A DNA stretch of 64,000 nucleotides from Croceicoccus marinus (GCF_001661675.2 NZ_CP019602.1:2691501-2755500), one strand, 5' to 3'; positions 1 to 9,789 are shown, counted from the first letter of the stretch. The notes: a model not told the origin generated them from the letters alone. Numbers and translations: made by a program.

Positions 1-290
1 TGCCCTTCCAGCGCCAGCGGATCGTGGCCGGGCGCATAGCTCATGCCCAGCGCGATCACGCTTTGCGCCTCGGGCCACAGGGTCTGCGGCGCGGCGCGCT
101 GGTCGGCGCGGTCCTCCATCCAGCCCATCGATCCATGGCGGCCGTCGTCGAGCCAGCCCTTCAGCCGCGCGATACGGCGCGGTTCCTCACCCGCGCTGGC
201 GATGCCGGCGGCGACGAAGCCTTCCTTCCGCGCCTGCGCCAGAAGCGCTTGCCTTAGCCGTTCCAGCCTGTCAGCGCTTGACCCGTTCAA
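1..290 (-). CDS. queG: Epoxyqueuosine reductase QueG, N-terminal part (runs off the window)
   Basis: The minus-strand frame reads inward from a TTG at 288-290 with AAGG a few bases upstream. It shows the N-terminal QueG pattern: a short helix rich in Leu/Arg, KEGFVAAGIA, then RLKGWLDDGRHGSMGWM, the ADQR motif and VIALGMSYAP. In this family the N-terminal domain binds cobalamin and precedes two 4Fe-4S ferredoxin-like motifs, which would lie outside the window. QueG makes queuosine from epoxyqueuosine in tRNA. It is divergent from the ABC transporter genes. The TTG start is inferred because no in-frame ATG or GTG precedes the conserved block. Confidence 0.8.
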   Translation of the reverse strand, partial: MNGSSADRLERLRQALLAQARKEGFVAAGIASAGEEPRRIARLKGWLDDGRHGSMGWMEDRADQRAAPQTLWPEAQSVIALGMSYAPGHDPLALEG

Positions 291-366
291 ATGCCTTAAC
301 CTTATGTTGCGGACTTGCGGGGCAAAGCCGCAATCTCTTCTCTGGGGATTCCCGTTGCAGCAGGCA

Positions 367-1401
367 ATGACACACGCATTCGGTCCGGCCCATTTCACCC
401 CGCACGGTGCCCATGTTCAAGGTGGCCAGCTGCACGATACCCAGCCGCTGGCGATAGAGGCCAGGGGGCTGGTCAAGCGCTTCGACGGCGTGCTGGCCGT
501 CGACGGGATCGACATCGCCGTTCCCGAAGGCTCGATCTTCGGCATACTCGGCCCCAATGGCGCGGGCAAGACCACGACGCTGCGCATGCTGCTGGGCATC
601 ATCGATCCCGATGTCGGCACCCGCCGCGTGCTGGGCAGCGAAAATCCGCACGCGCTGGCCAATCGCATCGGCTATCTGCCCGAAGAGCGCGGGCTGTATC
701 CGGCGATGAAGGCGGTGGACGCCATCGCCTTCGTCGGCGCGCTGCGCGGCCTGCCCACGGCAGAAGGGCGCCGGCGGGGCTATCGGCTGCTGGAAGAGCA
801 CGGGTTTGCCCATATCGCGGACCGCCAGATCCGCCAGATGTCCAAGGGACAGGCACAGACGGTGCAGCTTCTGGCCACTTTGGTGCACGATCCGGCGCTG
901 GTCGTGCTGGACGAGCCGTTCTCGGGCCTCGACGCGATCAGCCAGGGGCGGCTTGAGCGGACGATTCGGGGCCTTGCGGAAAACGGCACCACGGTCATCT
1001 TCTCCACCCACGTCCTGGCCCATGCAGAGCGATTGTGCGAACGGATCGCGATCATCGCGGGCGGGCGGGTCCCGTTCCACGGCCTGGTGACAGAGGCGCG
1101 CGACCGGCTGCCGCCGCAGGTGCATCTGGAAACGCGCGTCATCGACGGTCCGTGGCGCGCGGCGCTGCCCGCCGATGCCCAGCCGCAGGTCAAGGCGGCG
1201 GGCGGCGCGCTGTGGGCGTTCTCGCTGCCCGACGACGGTGTCGAACCGCTGCTGATCGCACTGGTCGAGGGGCAGGCGGGCATCCAGTCGCTCTCGATCG
1301 AGCGGGCGGGGCTGCACGACGCCTTTGTCGCCATCGCGGGCGAAGCGGCGGCCAAGGCGCTGGAAGAAGAGACCGGCGCCGCACGAGGAGCAGGGGCATG
1401 A
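367..1401 (+). CDS. ABC-2 type exporter, ATP-binding subunit (NatA-like)
   Basis: A cytoplasmic ATPase of 344 residues that should energise the permease encoded next. Walker A (GPNGAGKTT) lies near residue 62, a signature-like SKGQ near 160 and Walker B (VVLDEPF) near 180, followed by the D-loop and the H-loop STH. The SKGQ variant in place of LSGGQ is usual for this NatA/YhaQ-like branch, as is the roughly 100-residue C-terminal extension. The frame is open further upstream, but the ATG at 367 is the sensible start because the preceding residues look like non-coding translation. The stop overlaps the next start (ATGA). The substrate cannot be told; Na+ or drug export are known for relatives. 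Confidence 0.88.
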   Translation: MTHAFGPAHFTPHGAHVQGGQLHDTQPLAIEARGLVKRFDGVLAVDGIDIAVPEGSIFGILGPNGAGKTTTLRMLLGIIDPDVGTRRVLGSENPHALANRIGYLPEERGLYPAMKAVDAIAFVGALRGLPTAEGRRRGYRLLEEHGFAHIADRQIRQMSKGQAQTVQLLATLVHDPALVVLDEPFSGLDAISQGRLERTIRGLAENGTTVIFSTHVLAHAERLCERIAIIAGGRVPFHGLVTEARDRLPPQVHLETRVIDGPWRAALPADAQPQVKAAGGALWAFSLPDDGVEPLLIALVEGQAGIQSLSIERAGLHDAFVAIAGEAAAKALEEETGAARGAGA

Positions 1402-2654
1402 GGCAGTTCGTCTCGAAGATCATGGTCATCGCCCGGCGCGACTTCCGCGCGATCCTGTTCAGCCGGTCCTTCCTGTTCTTCATCCTCGGCCCGCTGTTCC
1501 CGGTGGTCGTCGCCTGGATGGCGGGCGGCATCGGCGCCAGCGTGCAGGGCGCGGCGGGCGAAGCGCGGCTGGGGGTGGCGATGGGCGCGGCGGACCGCGC
1601 CCTGGTCGAACAGGCGCGCGTATCGCTGGGCAGCGCCGCCCAGCGCCTGCCGGGGCTTGAGATATTGCAGTCCGACCGCACCGGCGAGGGCGAGATCCGC
1701 GCGATGCTGGCCGACGGTCCGGGCGAACGCAACGTGGCGGCGGTATTGTCGGGCACGCTGGACGATCCCGTCCTGTCCGGGCCGCAGGGCCGCATTGCCG
1801 GCTGGCGCGCGGACGTGACCCTGCTGATCGACGAGGCGCGGCGGATGCGCGACATGCCCGCCGGGGCGCAGGGGCGCGAATGGCCCGCGATCGCGCTGCA
1901 GCCGATGGCGCAGCCCACCCGGATCGACGCGGTCGGCGGCCGCATCCGCACCGCGCAGGCGGGCCAGACGCTGCTGTTCCTGCTGACCATGCTGCTGGCG
2001 GGCATGGTGCTGTCGAACCTGGTCGAGGAAAAGGCCAACAAGATCATCGAGGTACTAGCCGCCGCCGTTCCCATGGACGCGGTATTCTTCGGCAAGCTGC
2101 TGGCGATGCTGGGCGTCAGCTTCGTCGGCATCTTCGTGTGGGGCAGCGTGGCGGCGCTGGCGCTGCTGGCGGGGGGCGGCGGGCTGTCGCTTTTGTCCGC
2201 GCCGGCGGTCGGCTGGCCGGTCTTCGGCCTGCTGGGCATCGCCTATTTCGCCTGCGCCTATCTGCTGCTGGGATCGCTGTTCCTGTCGATCGGCGGGCTG
2301 GCGACCACGGTGCGCGAGGTACAGACACTGTCGATGCCGGTCACCATGGCGCAATTGCTGGTGTTCTTCCTCGCGTCCTATTCGCTGGGGCACCAGGGCC
2401 AGCCGATCGAGATGGCGGCGGCGATCTTCCCGTTCAGCTCGCCCTTCGCGATGCTGGCGCGCGCCGCGATGCAGCCCGAGATCTGGCCCCATTTCGCCGC
2501 CATCGCGTGGCAGGGGCTGTGGGTTTTCCTGATCGTGCGCGCGGGCGCGGCGCTGTTCCGCAAGACGGTGATGAAATCGGGCCCCTCGCAAGGCAGGCGC
2601 GGGCTGGGCGCATTGCTGCGGCAGGTCAGGACCCGTTCGTTCAGGCAGGCCTAA
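1398..2654 (+). CDS. ABC-2 type exporter, membrane permease subunit
   Basis: This 418-residue inner-membrane protein is translationally coupled to the ATPase through an ATGA overlap. It has one N-terminal membrane helix (residues about 20-45), a long soluble domain of about 180 residues, then a run of five to six hydrophobic segments in the C-terminal half. The signature NLVEEKANKIIEVL precedes the second membrane segment, as in NatB/YhaP-like ABC-2 permeases. The pair forms a complete exporter. No substrate is indicated by the neighbours. Confidence 0.85.
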   Translation: MRQFVSKIMVIARRDFRAILFSRSFLFFILGPLFPVVVAWMAGGIGASVQGAAGEARLGVAMGAADRALVEQARVSLGSAAQRLPGLEILQSDRTGEGEIRAMLADGPGERNVAAVLSGTLDDPVLSGPQGRIAGWRADVTLLIDEARRMRDMPAGAQGREWPAIALQPMAQPTRIDAVGGRIRTAQAGQTLLFLLTMLLAGMVLSNLVEEKANKIIEVLAAAVPMDAVFFGKLLAMLGVSFVGIFVWGSVAALALLAGGGGLSLLSAPAVGWPVFGLLGIAYFACAYLLLGSLFLSIGGLATTVREVQTLSMPVTMAQLLVFFLASYSLGHQGQPIEMAAAIFPFSSPFAMLARAAMQPEIWPHFAAIAWQGLWVFLIVRAGAALFRKTVMKSGPSQGRRGLGALLRQVRTRSFRQA

Positions 2655-2679
2655 TCCGCCGACCGCTATGCTGCCCGCC

Positions 2680-3171
2680 ATGAACAATGATCGCCGCAGC
2701 TTTATCGGCCTGCTGCTTGCAGGCACATTGACCCCGCTCGCCTCTGCCTGCGGGCGCGAGGCCGCGGCGAAGGAGAGCTTCCCCTTCAGCCTGAGCGAAA
2801 CGCAGTGGCGCAAGCGGCTGACCCAAGCCGAATATCGCGTGCTGCGCGAGGAAGGGACCGAGCGCGCCTACTCCTCGCCGCTGAACGAGGAGAAGCGGTC
2901 GGGCACCTATGCCTGCGCGGGCTGCGGCAACCATGCCTTTTCGTCGCGCACCAAGTTCGAAAGCGGCACCGGCTGGCCCAGCTTCTATCGTCCGCTGAAG
3001 GGCGGCATCGGCACCGACACCGACTACAAGCTGGGCTATCCCCGGACCGAGGTGCACTGCGCGCGCTGCGGCGGGCACCTGGGCCATGTGTTCGATGACG
3101 GACCTGCCCCAACGGGCAAACGATACTGCATGAACGGGGTGGCACTGGATTTCATTCCCGGTCCGGCCTAA
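2680..3171 (+). CDS. msrB: Peptide-methionine (R)-S-oxide reductase, exported form
   Basis: MsrB reduces the R epimer of methionine sulfoxide in proteins. The two zinc CxxC pairs (CAGC and CARC), the GTGWPSF active-site motif and the catalytic cysteine in RYCMNG are all present. The N-terminus from the ATG at 2680 is a twin-arginine-like signal (RRSFIG, hydrophobic stretch, LASAC), so the enzyme is probably exported and possibly lipid-anchored. An ATG 12 bases upstream is also in frame but weakens the signal layout. The gene stands alone between the ABC genes and dxs. MsrA at 15022-15696 also carries a signal peptide. Confidence 0.9.
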   Translation: MNNDRRSFIGLLLAGTLTPLASACGREAAAKESFPFSLSETQWRKRLTQAEYRVLREEGTERAYSSPLNEEKRSGTYACAGCGNHAFSSRTKFESGTGWPSFYRPLKGGIGTDTDYKLGYPRTEVHCARCGGHLGHVFDDGPAPTGKRYCMNGVALDFIPGPA

Positions 3172-3186
3172 GGACGTCGTTTACCC

Positions 3187-3222
3187 GCGGGATCGGCGAG
3201 CCTGTCATGGGCGCGATCCCGC
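3187..3222 (+). terminator. Inverted repeat after msrB, possible terminator
   Basis: A perfect 9-bp stem (GCGGGATCG at 3187-3195 against CGATCCCGC at 3214-3222) is followed by the AT-rich ATTATT. The poly-U tract is weak, so this may be a terminator or only a hairpin in the msrB-dxs spacer. Confidence 0.4.
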
Positions 3223-3262
3223 ATTATTCGACTCCGGCTCAAATCACGGCTAGACCATAGAA

Positions 3263-5200
3263 ATGACTGCCGAACAGGCCCCCAACAAACCCGCCACGCC
3301 GCTGCTGGACACGGTCGACACGCCCGATGACCTGCGCAGGCTGGCTCCCACGCAATTGCGCCAGCTGGCGGACGAACTTCGGCTCGAGATGATCGATGCC
3401 GTCGGGCAGACCGGCGGGCATCTCGGCTCTGGCCTTGGCGTGGTCGAACTGACCACCGCGATCCATTACGTGTTCGATACGCCCAATGACCGGCTGGTCT
3501 GGGACGTCGGGCACCAGGCCTATCCGCACAAGATCCTGACCGGGCGGCGGGGTCGCATCCGCACCCTGCGCCAAGGCGGCGGCCTGTCCGGCTTCACCAA
3601 GCGGAGCGAGAGCGAATACGATCCGTTCGGCGCGGCGCATTCCTCCACCTCGATCAGCGCGGCGCTGGGCTTCGCGGTCGCCAACAAGCTGTCGGGCAAG
3701 CCTGGCAAGGGCATCGCGGTCATCGGCGACGGCGCGATGAGCGCGGGCATGGCGTATGAGGCGATGAACAATGCCGAACAGGCGGGCAACCGGCTGGTCG
3801 TGATCCTGAACGACAACGACATGTCGATCGCACCGCCGGTCGGCGGGCTGTCGAGCTATCTGGCGCGGCTGGTAACGTCGGGCCAGTTCCTTGGCCTGCG
3901 CGAGCTTGCGCGCAAGTTCGCGCGGAAGCTGCCCCGCCCGCTGCACGTGGCGGCGCGCAAGACCGATGAATTCGCCCGCGGCATGGCGATGGGCGGCACC
4001 TTGTTCGAGGAGCTGGGCTTCTATTACGTCGGCCCCATCGACGGGCACGATCTGGATGCGCTGGTCCCCGTGCTGGAAAACGTGCGCGATGCCGCCGAAG
4101 GGCCGTGCCTGATCCACGTGGTGACGCAAAAGGGCAAGGGCTACGGTCCTGCCGAGCAATCGGCGGACAAGTATCACGGCGTCCAGAAATTCGACGTGAT
4201 CACCGGCGAGCAGAAGAAGTCAAAGGGTGGACCGCCCAATTACCAGAATGTGTTCGGAGAGACGCTGGCAAAGCTGGCGGAGACCGACGAGCGCATCTGC
4301 GCCATCACCGCCGCCATGCCCGGCGGCACCGGCGTCGACAAGTTCTCCAAAAGGCATCCGGAACGCAGTTTCGATGTGGGCATCGCCGAACAGCACGCGG
4401 TCACCTTCGCGGCGGGGCTTGCGGCACAGGGCATGCGGCCGTTCTGCGCGATCTATTCGACCTTCCTGCAACGCGCGTTCGACCAGGTGGTGCATGACGT
4501 CGCCATCCAGAACCTGCCGGTGCGCTTCGCGATCGACCGTGCGGGCCTGGTCGGCGCGGACGGGGCAACCCATGCGGGCAGCTTCGACGTAACCTATCTG
4601 ACCACCCTGCCCAACATGGTGGTCATGGCCGCCGCGGACGAGGCGGAGCTGGCGCATATGACCTATACCGCCGCCTGCCACGACAGCGGGCCGATCGCGT
4701 TCCGCTATCCGCGCGGTGCGGGCACGGGCGTGCCCATGCCCGAACAGCCCGAGCGGCTGGAGATCGGCAAGGGCCGCATCGTGCGCAAAGGTAGCAAGAT
4801 CGCGGTGCTGTCGCTGGGCACGCGCCTGGCAGAGGCGCTGAAGGCCGCCGACCAGCTGGAAGCCAAGGGGCTGTCGACCACGGTCGCCGACCTGCGTTTC
4901 GCCAAGCCGCTGGACGAGGACATGATCCGCCGCCTGATCGCCAGCCACGAAGTTGTGGTCACGGTCGAGGAAGGCGCCATCGGCGGGCTGGGCGCGCACG
5001 TGCTGACCATGGCGAGCGACGAGGGGCTGCTCGACGCGGGGCTGAAGATCCGCACGATGCGACTGCCCGACCAGTTCCAGGACCATGATTCGCCCGAACG
5101 GCAATATGACGCGGCGGGGCTGAATGCGCCCCATATCGTCGACACGGTGCTCAAGGCGCTGCGCCACAACAGTGCGGGAGTGGAGGAAGCGCGGGCTTGA
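3263..5200 (+). CDS. dxs: 1-deoxy-D-xylulose-5-phosphate synthase
   Basis: DXS condenses pyruvate and glyceraldehyde-3-phosphate with thiamine diphosphate, the first step of the MEP isoprenoid pathway. At 645 residues it is of normal length. The thiamine-diphosphate/Mg motif GDGAMSAG followed by NDNDMSI is present, as are an N-terminal HLGSGLG block, GHQAYPHK, the mid-region [13 protein letters not shown] and [10 protein letters not shown] of the pyrimidine-binding domain, and a C-terminal transketolase domain. The start ATG has only a weak ribosome-binding site. It is followed by a coupled hydrolase gene starting within its stop codon. Confidence 0.96.
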   Translation: MTAEQAPNKPATPLLDTVDTPDDLRRLAPTQLRQLADELRLEMIDAVGQTGGHLGSGLGVVELTTAIHYVFDTPNDRLVWDVGHQAYPHKILTGRRGRIRTLRQGGGLSGFTKRSESEYDPFGAAHSSTSISAALGFAVANKLSGKPGKGIAVIGDGAMSAGMAYEAMNNAEQAGNRLVVILNDNDMSIAPPVGGLSSYLARLVTSGQFLGLRELARKFARKLPRPLHVAARKTDEFARGMAMGGTLFEELGFYYVGPIDGHDLDALVPVLENVRDAAEGPCLIHVVTQKGKGYGPAEQSADKYHGVQKFDVITGEQKKSKGGPPNYQNVFGETLAKLAETDERICAITAAMPGGTGVDKFSKRHPERSFDVGIAEQHAVTFAAGLAAQGMRPFCAIYSTFLQRAFDQVVHDVAIQNLPVRFAIDRAGLVGADGATHAGSFDVTYLTTLPNMVVMAAADEAELAHMTYTAACHDSGPIAFRYPRGAGTGVPMPEQPERLEIGKGRIVRKGSKIAVLSLGTRLAEALKAADQLEAKGLSTTVADLRFAKPLDEDMIRRLIASHEVVVTVEEGAIGGLGAHVLTMASDEGLLDAGLKIRTMRLPDQFQDHDSPERQYDAAGLNAPHIVDTVLKALRHNSAGVEEARA

Positions 5201-6003
5201 CCGCCGCGCGGACCGTGCTGAGCTTCATCGTCGGCGCGGTCCTGGTCTATGGCCTGGTCGTGGCTGCCGCCTGGCTGGGACAGCGCAAGCTGATCTATCC
5301 CGCGCCTTCGGGCAGGCAGGCGGTCCCGGACGGGTATGAACGCGTCCTGCTGCAGACATCCGACGGCCTCACGATCGATGCGGCGTGGCGACAGGGACTG
5401 CCCGGTCGCCCGGTCGCCGTCTTCTTCCATGGCAATGGCGACCGCTGGTCGGGCGCGGCGCAGGCCATGGCACCGCTGGCGCGCGCAGGGTTCGGCGTGC
5501 TGCTTTCCGAATATCGCGGCTATTCCGGCAATCCCGGCACACCTTCCGAGGACGGCCTGTACCGCGACGGCGATGCCGCCATCGCCTGGCTGCGCGATCG
5601 GGGCATCGCGGACCAGCGCATCGTGCCCATAGGCAATTCGCTGGGTTCGGGCGTGGCGACTCGCATGGCGGTGACGCACGGGCTGGACCGGCTGGTGCTG
5701 GTGTCGCCTTTCACCAGCCTGCCCGATGCGGCGAGCGCGCGGTTTCGCTTCCTGCCGGTGCGGCAATTGATCGCGGACCGCTATGACAATCGCGCCATGA
5801 TGGAGGACTATGGCGGGACAGCGCTGATCCTGCATGGGGTTCGCGATTCCCTGATCTCGATCGATCACGCGGGCGCGTTGGCGAATTTGTCGGATCGCTT
5901 CACGCTGGTGACGTTCGACCAGGCCGGGCACGAACTGGCCTATCTGCCCGAATCGGGCCGGGCGATCCGCCGCTGGCTACACAACGAAGCGGGCCAGCCC
6001 TAG
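5197..6003 (+). CDS. Alpha/beta hydrolase with N-terminal membrane anchor
   Basis: A 268-residue protein starting at TTG, which overlaps the dxs stop by four bases and follows a strong GGAGGAAG. One hydrophobic helix (residues about 7-27) should anchor it in the membrane. The rest is a serine hydrolase fold of the BAAT/ABHD13-17 type: FFHGNGD oxyanion loop, nucleophile Ser148 in GNSLG, likely Asp217 in GVRDS and His245 in AGHE. The substrate is unknown. Coupling to dxs suggests co-expression but not necessarily a role in isoprenoid synthesis. Confidence 0.8.
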   Translation: MTAARTVLSFIVGAVLVYGLVVAAAWLGQRKLIYPAPSGRQAVPDGYERVLLQTSDGLTIDAAWRQGLPGRPVAVFFHGNGDRWSGAAQAMAPLARAGFGVLLSEYRGYSGNPGTPSEDGLYRDGDAAIAWLRDRGIADQRIVPIGNSLGSGVATRMAVTHGLDRLVLVSPFTSLPDAASARFRFLPVRQLIADRYDNRAMMEDYGGTALILHGVRDSLISIDHAGALANLSDRFTLVTFDQAGHELAYLPESGRAIRRWLHNEAGQP

Positions 6004-6042
6004 CCGACACACCCGGGCCGATCCGCCCCCTGGCCGATCCCC

Positions 6043-6729
6043 CTAGCCCACCCAGCGCCACAGGCCTGCCGCCACGCCGCCCAGCGGCAGGTGCAGCCAG
6101 TTGATCGCCAGCCACAGCGCCAGCGCGATAAGCCATTTGACCGGGGGTACGCTGGCAAAGCCGGACAGACGCGGCAGATAGCTCGTCCGGGCCTGCCAGC
6201 CGGTCCAGGCTTCGCCCAGTTGCTGCTGCTTCTTGTGGTCCTGCATCGCCGATCCGCCCAGCGCCAGCACGATCAGCGCGCCCAGCAGGAACAGGGTGCG
6301 CGGTTCGGGGACCAGCAATATGTGCGAGAAGGCCCAGATCGCGATGCCCCACATCATCGGATGGCGCGTGACCGCGAACACGCCCGCCGGCTGCTTGCTG
6401 GCGGCCAGCTCGGCGGCCCTGGGCGAAGGCGCGGCGGGATTGCCCGACAGGCTGCCGATGAACAGCAGCAGCGCGAGATAGGTCAGCGCCATGGCGGCGA
6501 TCCATGCCCACAGCGAATACGGCTCCCACGCATAGGGACCGCGCGGCGCCGCGCCAAAGGCGAAGACCGCCCAGCCCAGCGTGACCACCGCGACGATCGA
6601 ATAGACCGCCATGAAGCCCGCCTGCCCCAGCAGGCCGACCAGCGGCCTGCGCAGCGACTGGCTGAGGATCACGTGGGAGCCCACGAAGACGATCGCCGCC
6701 GAGAGCAGGAAGGAGAGCCGTAGATCCAT
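6043..6729 (-). CDS. NnrU-family integral membrane protein
   Basis: A 228-residue protein made almost entirely of membrane segments (about six). Family motifs are visible: FVGSHVILSQ near the start, then TRHPMMWGIAIWA in the middle, then HKKQQQLGEAW. NnrU proteins are related to isoprenylcysteine methyltransferase-like and beta-carotene isomerase-like membrane folds and were first named next to nitric oxide metabolism genes, none of which is here. The start MDLRLSF at 6729 is preferred over one eight codons upstream. It is convergent with the dxs-linked hydrolase. Confidence 0.85.
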   Translation of the reverse strand: MDLRLSFLLSAAIVFVGSHVILSQSLRRPLVGLLGQAGFMAVYSIVAVVTLGWAVFAFGAAPRGPYAWEPYSLWAWIAAMALTYLALLLFIGSLSGNPAAPSPRAAELAASKQPAGVFAVTRHPMMWGIAIWAFSHILLVPEPRTLFLLGALIVLALGGSAMQDHKKQQQLGEAWTGWQARTSYLPRLSGFASVPPVKWLIALALWLAINWLHLPLGGVAAGLWRWVG

Positions 6730-6786
6730 GTGCGCTGCCTGTCCTTGCTGCAAGGCGCGGATCGTGGCAGCCGCGAGGGGCCTTGG

Positions 6787-8364
6787 CTAGCCCCTCGTTT
6801 CCGGATGCATGCCCGCGGCCTGCGGTTCGCCGACTTCCTTCTGGCCCAGCAGGTCGTCGCCGACATTGTCGTCCTGCAGCGTGTCGAGATGCATCAGCTT
6901 CTTCACCAGCGGCGACAGCAGCAGCACCGCGCCGCCTATGGCGATGGCGTACCAGCCGACGGTGGAATAGACCGACAGCACCAGTTCGCGCCCGGCTTCC
7001 TCGCCTTCCAGCCCCTCGCCGCCAGCCGCGCTTGAGATCAGGCCTGCCGCGAAATTGCCGGTGGCCGATGCGAAGAACCAGGTCCCCATGATCAGCGAGG
7101 CCATGTGCGCGGGCGCAAGCCGGTTCATCGACGACAGGCCGACCGGCGACAGGCACAGCTCACCCGTGGTGTGGAGCAGGTAGATGAGGAAGATGAAGGC
7201 GACCGGCACCGCGCTGACGCCCGCGGCATTCGCGCCCCAGACAAGGACGAGGAAGCCGAGGCCGACCTGGATCACGCCAAGGCCGAACTTGAACGGCGCC
7301 GAAGGCTCCTTTCCCTTGCGGCCCAGGATCGTCCAGCCCCATGCGAAGAACGGGGCGAGCAGGAAGATATAGGCCGCGTTCAGCGACTGGAACATCGATG
7401 CGGGGACCTGCCAGCCGAACAGCGACCGGTCGACATGGCGGTCGGTGAACAGGTTCAGCGAATTGCCCGCCTGTTCGAACAAGGCCCAGAACACGATCGA
7501 CACGAAGATCAGGAACAGCGCGGCGAAGATGCGGTCGCGGTCCTCGGCAGGCAGCTTGACCACCGAATAGAGCACGACGCCCAGCACCAGGATCGCGCCG
7601 AACACGCCCAGCAGCGTGCCGACCACGTCCTGGTTCTGCACCATCCACCAGCATACCACGACCGCGCCGAGGCCGACGCCGTACAGCGCGAACTCGACGG
7701 CCCGCGACAGCGCCTTAGGCGGCTCGCCCCGGCCCATCAGATAAGGCTTGCCGATGATGAACACGACCAGGCCCAGCAGCATGCCCACGCCCGCCGCGCC
7801 GAAGCCGTACGACCAGCCATAGACCTCGCCCAGATAGCCGCACAGCAGCGATCCCAGGAACGCGCCCAGGTTGATGCCCATGTAGAAGATCGTATAGGCC
7901 GGATCGCGCCGCGCATCGGTGCGCGGGTAGAGCTGTCCCACGATCACCGAGATATTGGCCTTCAGAAAGCCCGATCCCACGATGATGAAGGCCAGCGCCA
8001 GCCAGAATATGTTGAGCGAGGCGGCATCCTGTCCGCCCGTCCCCTCGAACCCCATCAGGAAGTGGCCGAAGGTAAGGATCACCGCGCCATAGAGCACGGC
8101 CTTCCTCTGCCCCAGCCAGCGGTCGGCCAGATAGCCGCCCAGCACCGGCGTGATATAGACCAGCGCGGTATAGGCGCCATAGATGACCCCCGCCTCGCCG
8201 TCCGAGAACAGCCAGTGCTTGGTGAGGTAGAAGATGAGCAGGGCGCGCATTCCGTAATAGGAAAAACGCTCCCACATCTCGGCGAAGAACAGGATGAACA
8301 GGCCCTTGGGGTGGCCGAGGATCGTCCCGCGGGCATCGCCGCTCTGCTCGTAACTGGTCGCCAT
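6787..8364 (-). CDS. POT/PTR family proton-dependent oligopeptide transporter
   Basis: An inner-membrane proton symporter of 525 residues with about fourteen hydrophobic segments, typical of bacterial POT (DtpA/YjdL-like) proteins. The family signature EMWERFSYYGMRALLIFYL near the N-terminus contains the E-x-x-E-R-F proton/peptide motif, and a later SVGLSSMNRLAP-like segment (here SPVGLSSMNRL) fits the second PTR2 signature. It imports di- and tripeptides in known members. It is divergent from a GntR-type regulator, which could control it. The start at 8364 (MATSYEQ) was chosen; the frame extends 16 codons upstream without family-like sequence. Confidence 0.92.
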   Translation of the reverse strand: MATSYEQSGDARGTILGHPKGLFILFFAEMWERFSYYGMRALLIFYLTKHWLFSDGEAGVIYGAYTALVYITPVLGGYLADRWLGQRKAVLYGAVILTFGHFLMGFEGTGGQDAASLNIFWLALAFIIVGSGFLKANISVIVGQLYPRTDARRDPAYTIFYMGINLGAFLGSLLCGYLGEVYGWSYGFGAAGVGMLLGLVVFIIGKPYLMGRGEPPKALSRAVEFALYGVGLGAVVVCWWMVQNQDVVGTLLGVFGAILVLGVVLYSVVKLPAEDRDRIFAALFLIFVSIVFWALFEQAGNSLNLFTDRHVDRSLFGWQVPASMFQSLNAAYIFLLAPFFAWGWTILGRKGKEPSAPFKFGLGVIQVGLGFLVLVWGANAAGVSAVPVAFIFLIYLLHTTGELCLSPVGLSSMNRLAPAHMASLIMGTWFFASATGNFAAGLISSAAGGEGLEGEEAGRELVLSVYSTVGWYAIAIGGAVLLLSPLVKKLMHLDTLQDDNVGDDLLGQKEVGEPQAAGMHPETRG

Positions 8365-8530
8365 CGGGGGAGCTTGCTTTCCTTGTTTCGCGTCGGGCTC
8401 GAAACCGCGCACCCTAAAGCATCGCCGCCGTGGGTAAAGCCCGATTGTTGCAGGTGAAACCGGTGTCGTTGCAGCAATGCCACGCCGCGCTGTCGGGCGA
8501 AGCGGCGCGGGTGCCGCGCTTGTCTGCGGC

Positions 8531-8546
8531 AGTGTATTATGCCACT
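8531..8546 (+). promoter_or_regulatory. Inverted repeat and -10-like box before the GntR gene
   Basis: AGTG-N8-CACT frames a TATTAT element at 8535-8540, only 9-20 bases before the start codon at 8555. This looks like a promoter overlapped by an operator, fitting autoregulation of a YtrA-type GntR protein. No footprint data; inference only. Confidence 0.4.
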
Positions 8547-8554
8547 ATCACGCC

Positions 8555-8914
8555 ATGCCGCGCCCCACCGGAACCCAGGCCACGCGCCCCGTCTATCTGA
8601 AACTGCGCGACGAGATCGTGGCCGCGATCCTGACCGGCGCCTTCCGCGAAGGCGAACTGCTTCCCTCGGTGCGGGCCTTTGCCGCAGAGCACGGGGCGAA
8701 CCCGCTGACGGTGGCCAAGGCCTATCAGCAATTCCAGGACGACGGGCTGATCGCAGTGCGCCGCGGCGTCGGGGTCGAGCTGCTGGACGGCGCGCGCGAC
8801 CGGCTGCTGAGGGCCGAGCGCACCCAGTTCCTGGCCGAGGACTGGCCTGCGATCCGCGAACGGATGGTGCTGCTGGAACTGGACCCGGCCCGCCTGCCGA
8901 CCGGCGCGACCTAG
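8555..8914 (+). CDS. GntR family transcriptional regulator, short YtrA type
   Basis: A 119-residue protein with one winged helix-turn-helix (residues about 12-80: PVYLKLRDEI, LLPSVRAFAAEHG, TVAKAYQQFQDDGLI, then a wing with RRGVGVEL) and only a short C-terminal helix. There is no large effector domain, which is the YtrA layout; such proteins often control adjacent transporters. It is divergent from the POT transporter. The ATG at 8555 is preferred; the frame is open for 26 more codons upstream with unlikely sequence. Confidence 0.85.
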   Translation: MPRPTGTQATRPVYLKLRDEIVAAILTGAFREGELLPSVRAFAAEHGANPLTVAKAYQQFQDDGLIAVRRGVGVELLDGARDRLLRAERTQFLAEDWPAIRERMVLLELDPARLPTGAT

Positions 8915-9122
8915 CCTTTTTCCGGCGACAGCCTACCCTTTTGGGCATGTTTCACGGCCGCCATGCCCCGGCTAATACCCTTGTATGTTGCGCCTGCGAA
9001 TGGCATTATCCACGAATTCCGTTCGTTGCATCTAATCTGGACTGCGAGGGGCCCGGCCAGACCGGGGGGTCGATAGACGGATGCCAACGGGGTCGCAGCC
9101 ACGGCAAGCGGGGTGCACGCGA

Positions 9123-9401
9123 ATGATCAGATCCGAACTCATCCAGACCCTGGCACGGGAAAATCCCGAGCTTCGTCCCGAAGATGTGGAGGCCGTGGTC
9201 AGTACGTTCTTCGACGCGATCACCGAACGGCTGGCACAGGGCGGCCGGGTGGAACTGCGCGGTTTCGGCGCATTTTCGACGCGGGAGCGCGCGGCGCGCG
9301 CGGGCCGTAATCCGCGCACCGGCGAAACGGTCGAGGTTCCGGGCAAGCGCGTCCCCTATTTCAAGGCAGGCAAGGAAATGCGCGAGCGGCTAAACGGCTG
9401 A
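9123..9401 (+). CDS. ihfB: Integration host factor, beta subunit
   Basis: A nucleoid DNA-bending protein of 92 residues of the HU/IHF family. It starts [15 protein letters not shown], has the HU-family [21 protein letters not shown] beta-arm region (including the proline-tipped arm) and ends in a helix [11 protein letters not shown]. The beta-subunit assignment rests on the N-terminus and the RVELRGFG context; HU itself is less likely. The in-frame ATG at 9081 would add 14 residues unlike the family, so 9123 is taken. Confidence 0.92.
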   Translation: MIRSELIQTLARENPELRPEDVEAVVSTFFDAITERLAQGGRVELRGFGAFSTRERAARAGRNPRTGETVEVPGKRVPYFKAGKEMRERLNG

Positions 9402-9411
9402 TCGCGCAATG

Positions 9412-9432
9412 TCCGGCGATATTCGCGCCGGA
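9412..9432 (+). terminator. Hairpin after ihfB
   Basis: Seven-base perfect stem TCCGGCG / CGCCGGA with a seven-base loop lies ten bases past the ihfB stop. There is no U-tract, so termination is only possible. Confidence 0.3.
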
Positions 9433-9527
9433 TGCGGCATCGCGTCTTTCGACGGGCGTTGCGCGCCGCCCGCGCTTTGCCTAGGGCATGGCGCGCGGCG
9501 CAAGGGCCTTGCCGCCGCACAGGCGAT

Positions 9528-9612
9528 GCGGGCGTGGCGGAATGGTAGACGCCGGGGACTTAAAATCCCCTGATCCTCGATCGTGTGGGTTCGAGTCCCA
9601 CCGTCCGCACCA
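9528..9612 (+). tRNA. tRNA-Leu (anticodon UAA)
   Basis: An 85-base class II tRNA including an encoded CCA end. The acceptor GCGGGCG pairs with CGTCCGC. The D arm carries GGTAG. The anticodon stem GGGGA/TCCCC encloses the loop CTTAAAA, giving anticodon TAA. A short variable arm can form around GATC-CTC-GATC, and the T arm has GGGTTCGAGTCCC. It reads UUA/UUG leucine codons. No integrase-like sequence is seen beside it. Confidence 0.95.
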
Positions 9613-9789
9613 GAACCCGACAACCGCTTCCCCGCCGCATCGCATGGTAAAGATTATCCTGCCGGAATCTTTGTATTTTTCCGCAGATTGGCGAACGGTC
9701 TCTTAACCATTCCCCTTGTAAACCGGATGGGTGGAAGAGCGTGCGATCAAGAGATTCATGCTCGACAGGTGGCAAACAGGGGAACTGTC

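Noticed and set aside
9528..9612. tRNA-Leu as the attachment site of the island
   Set aside because: The broken integrase is 52 kb away and no 3' tRNA copy was seen near it.
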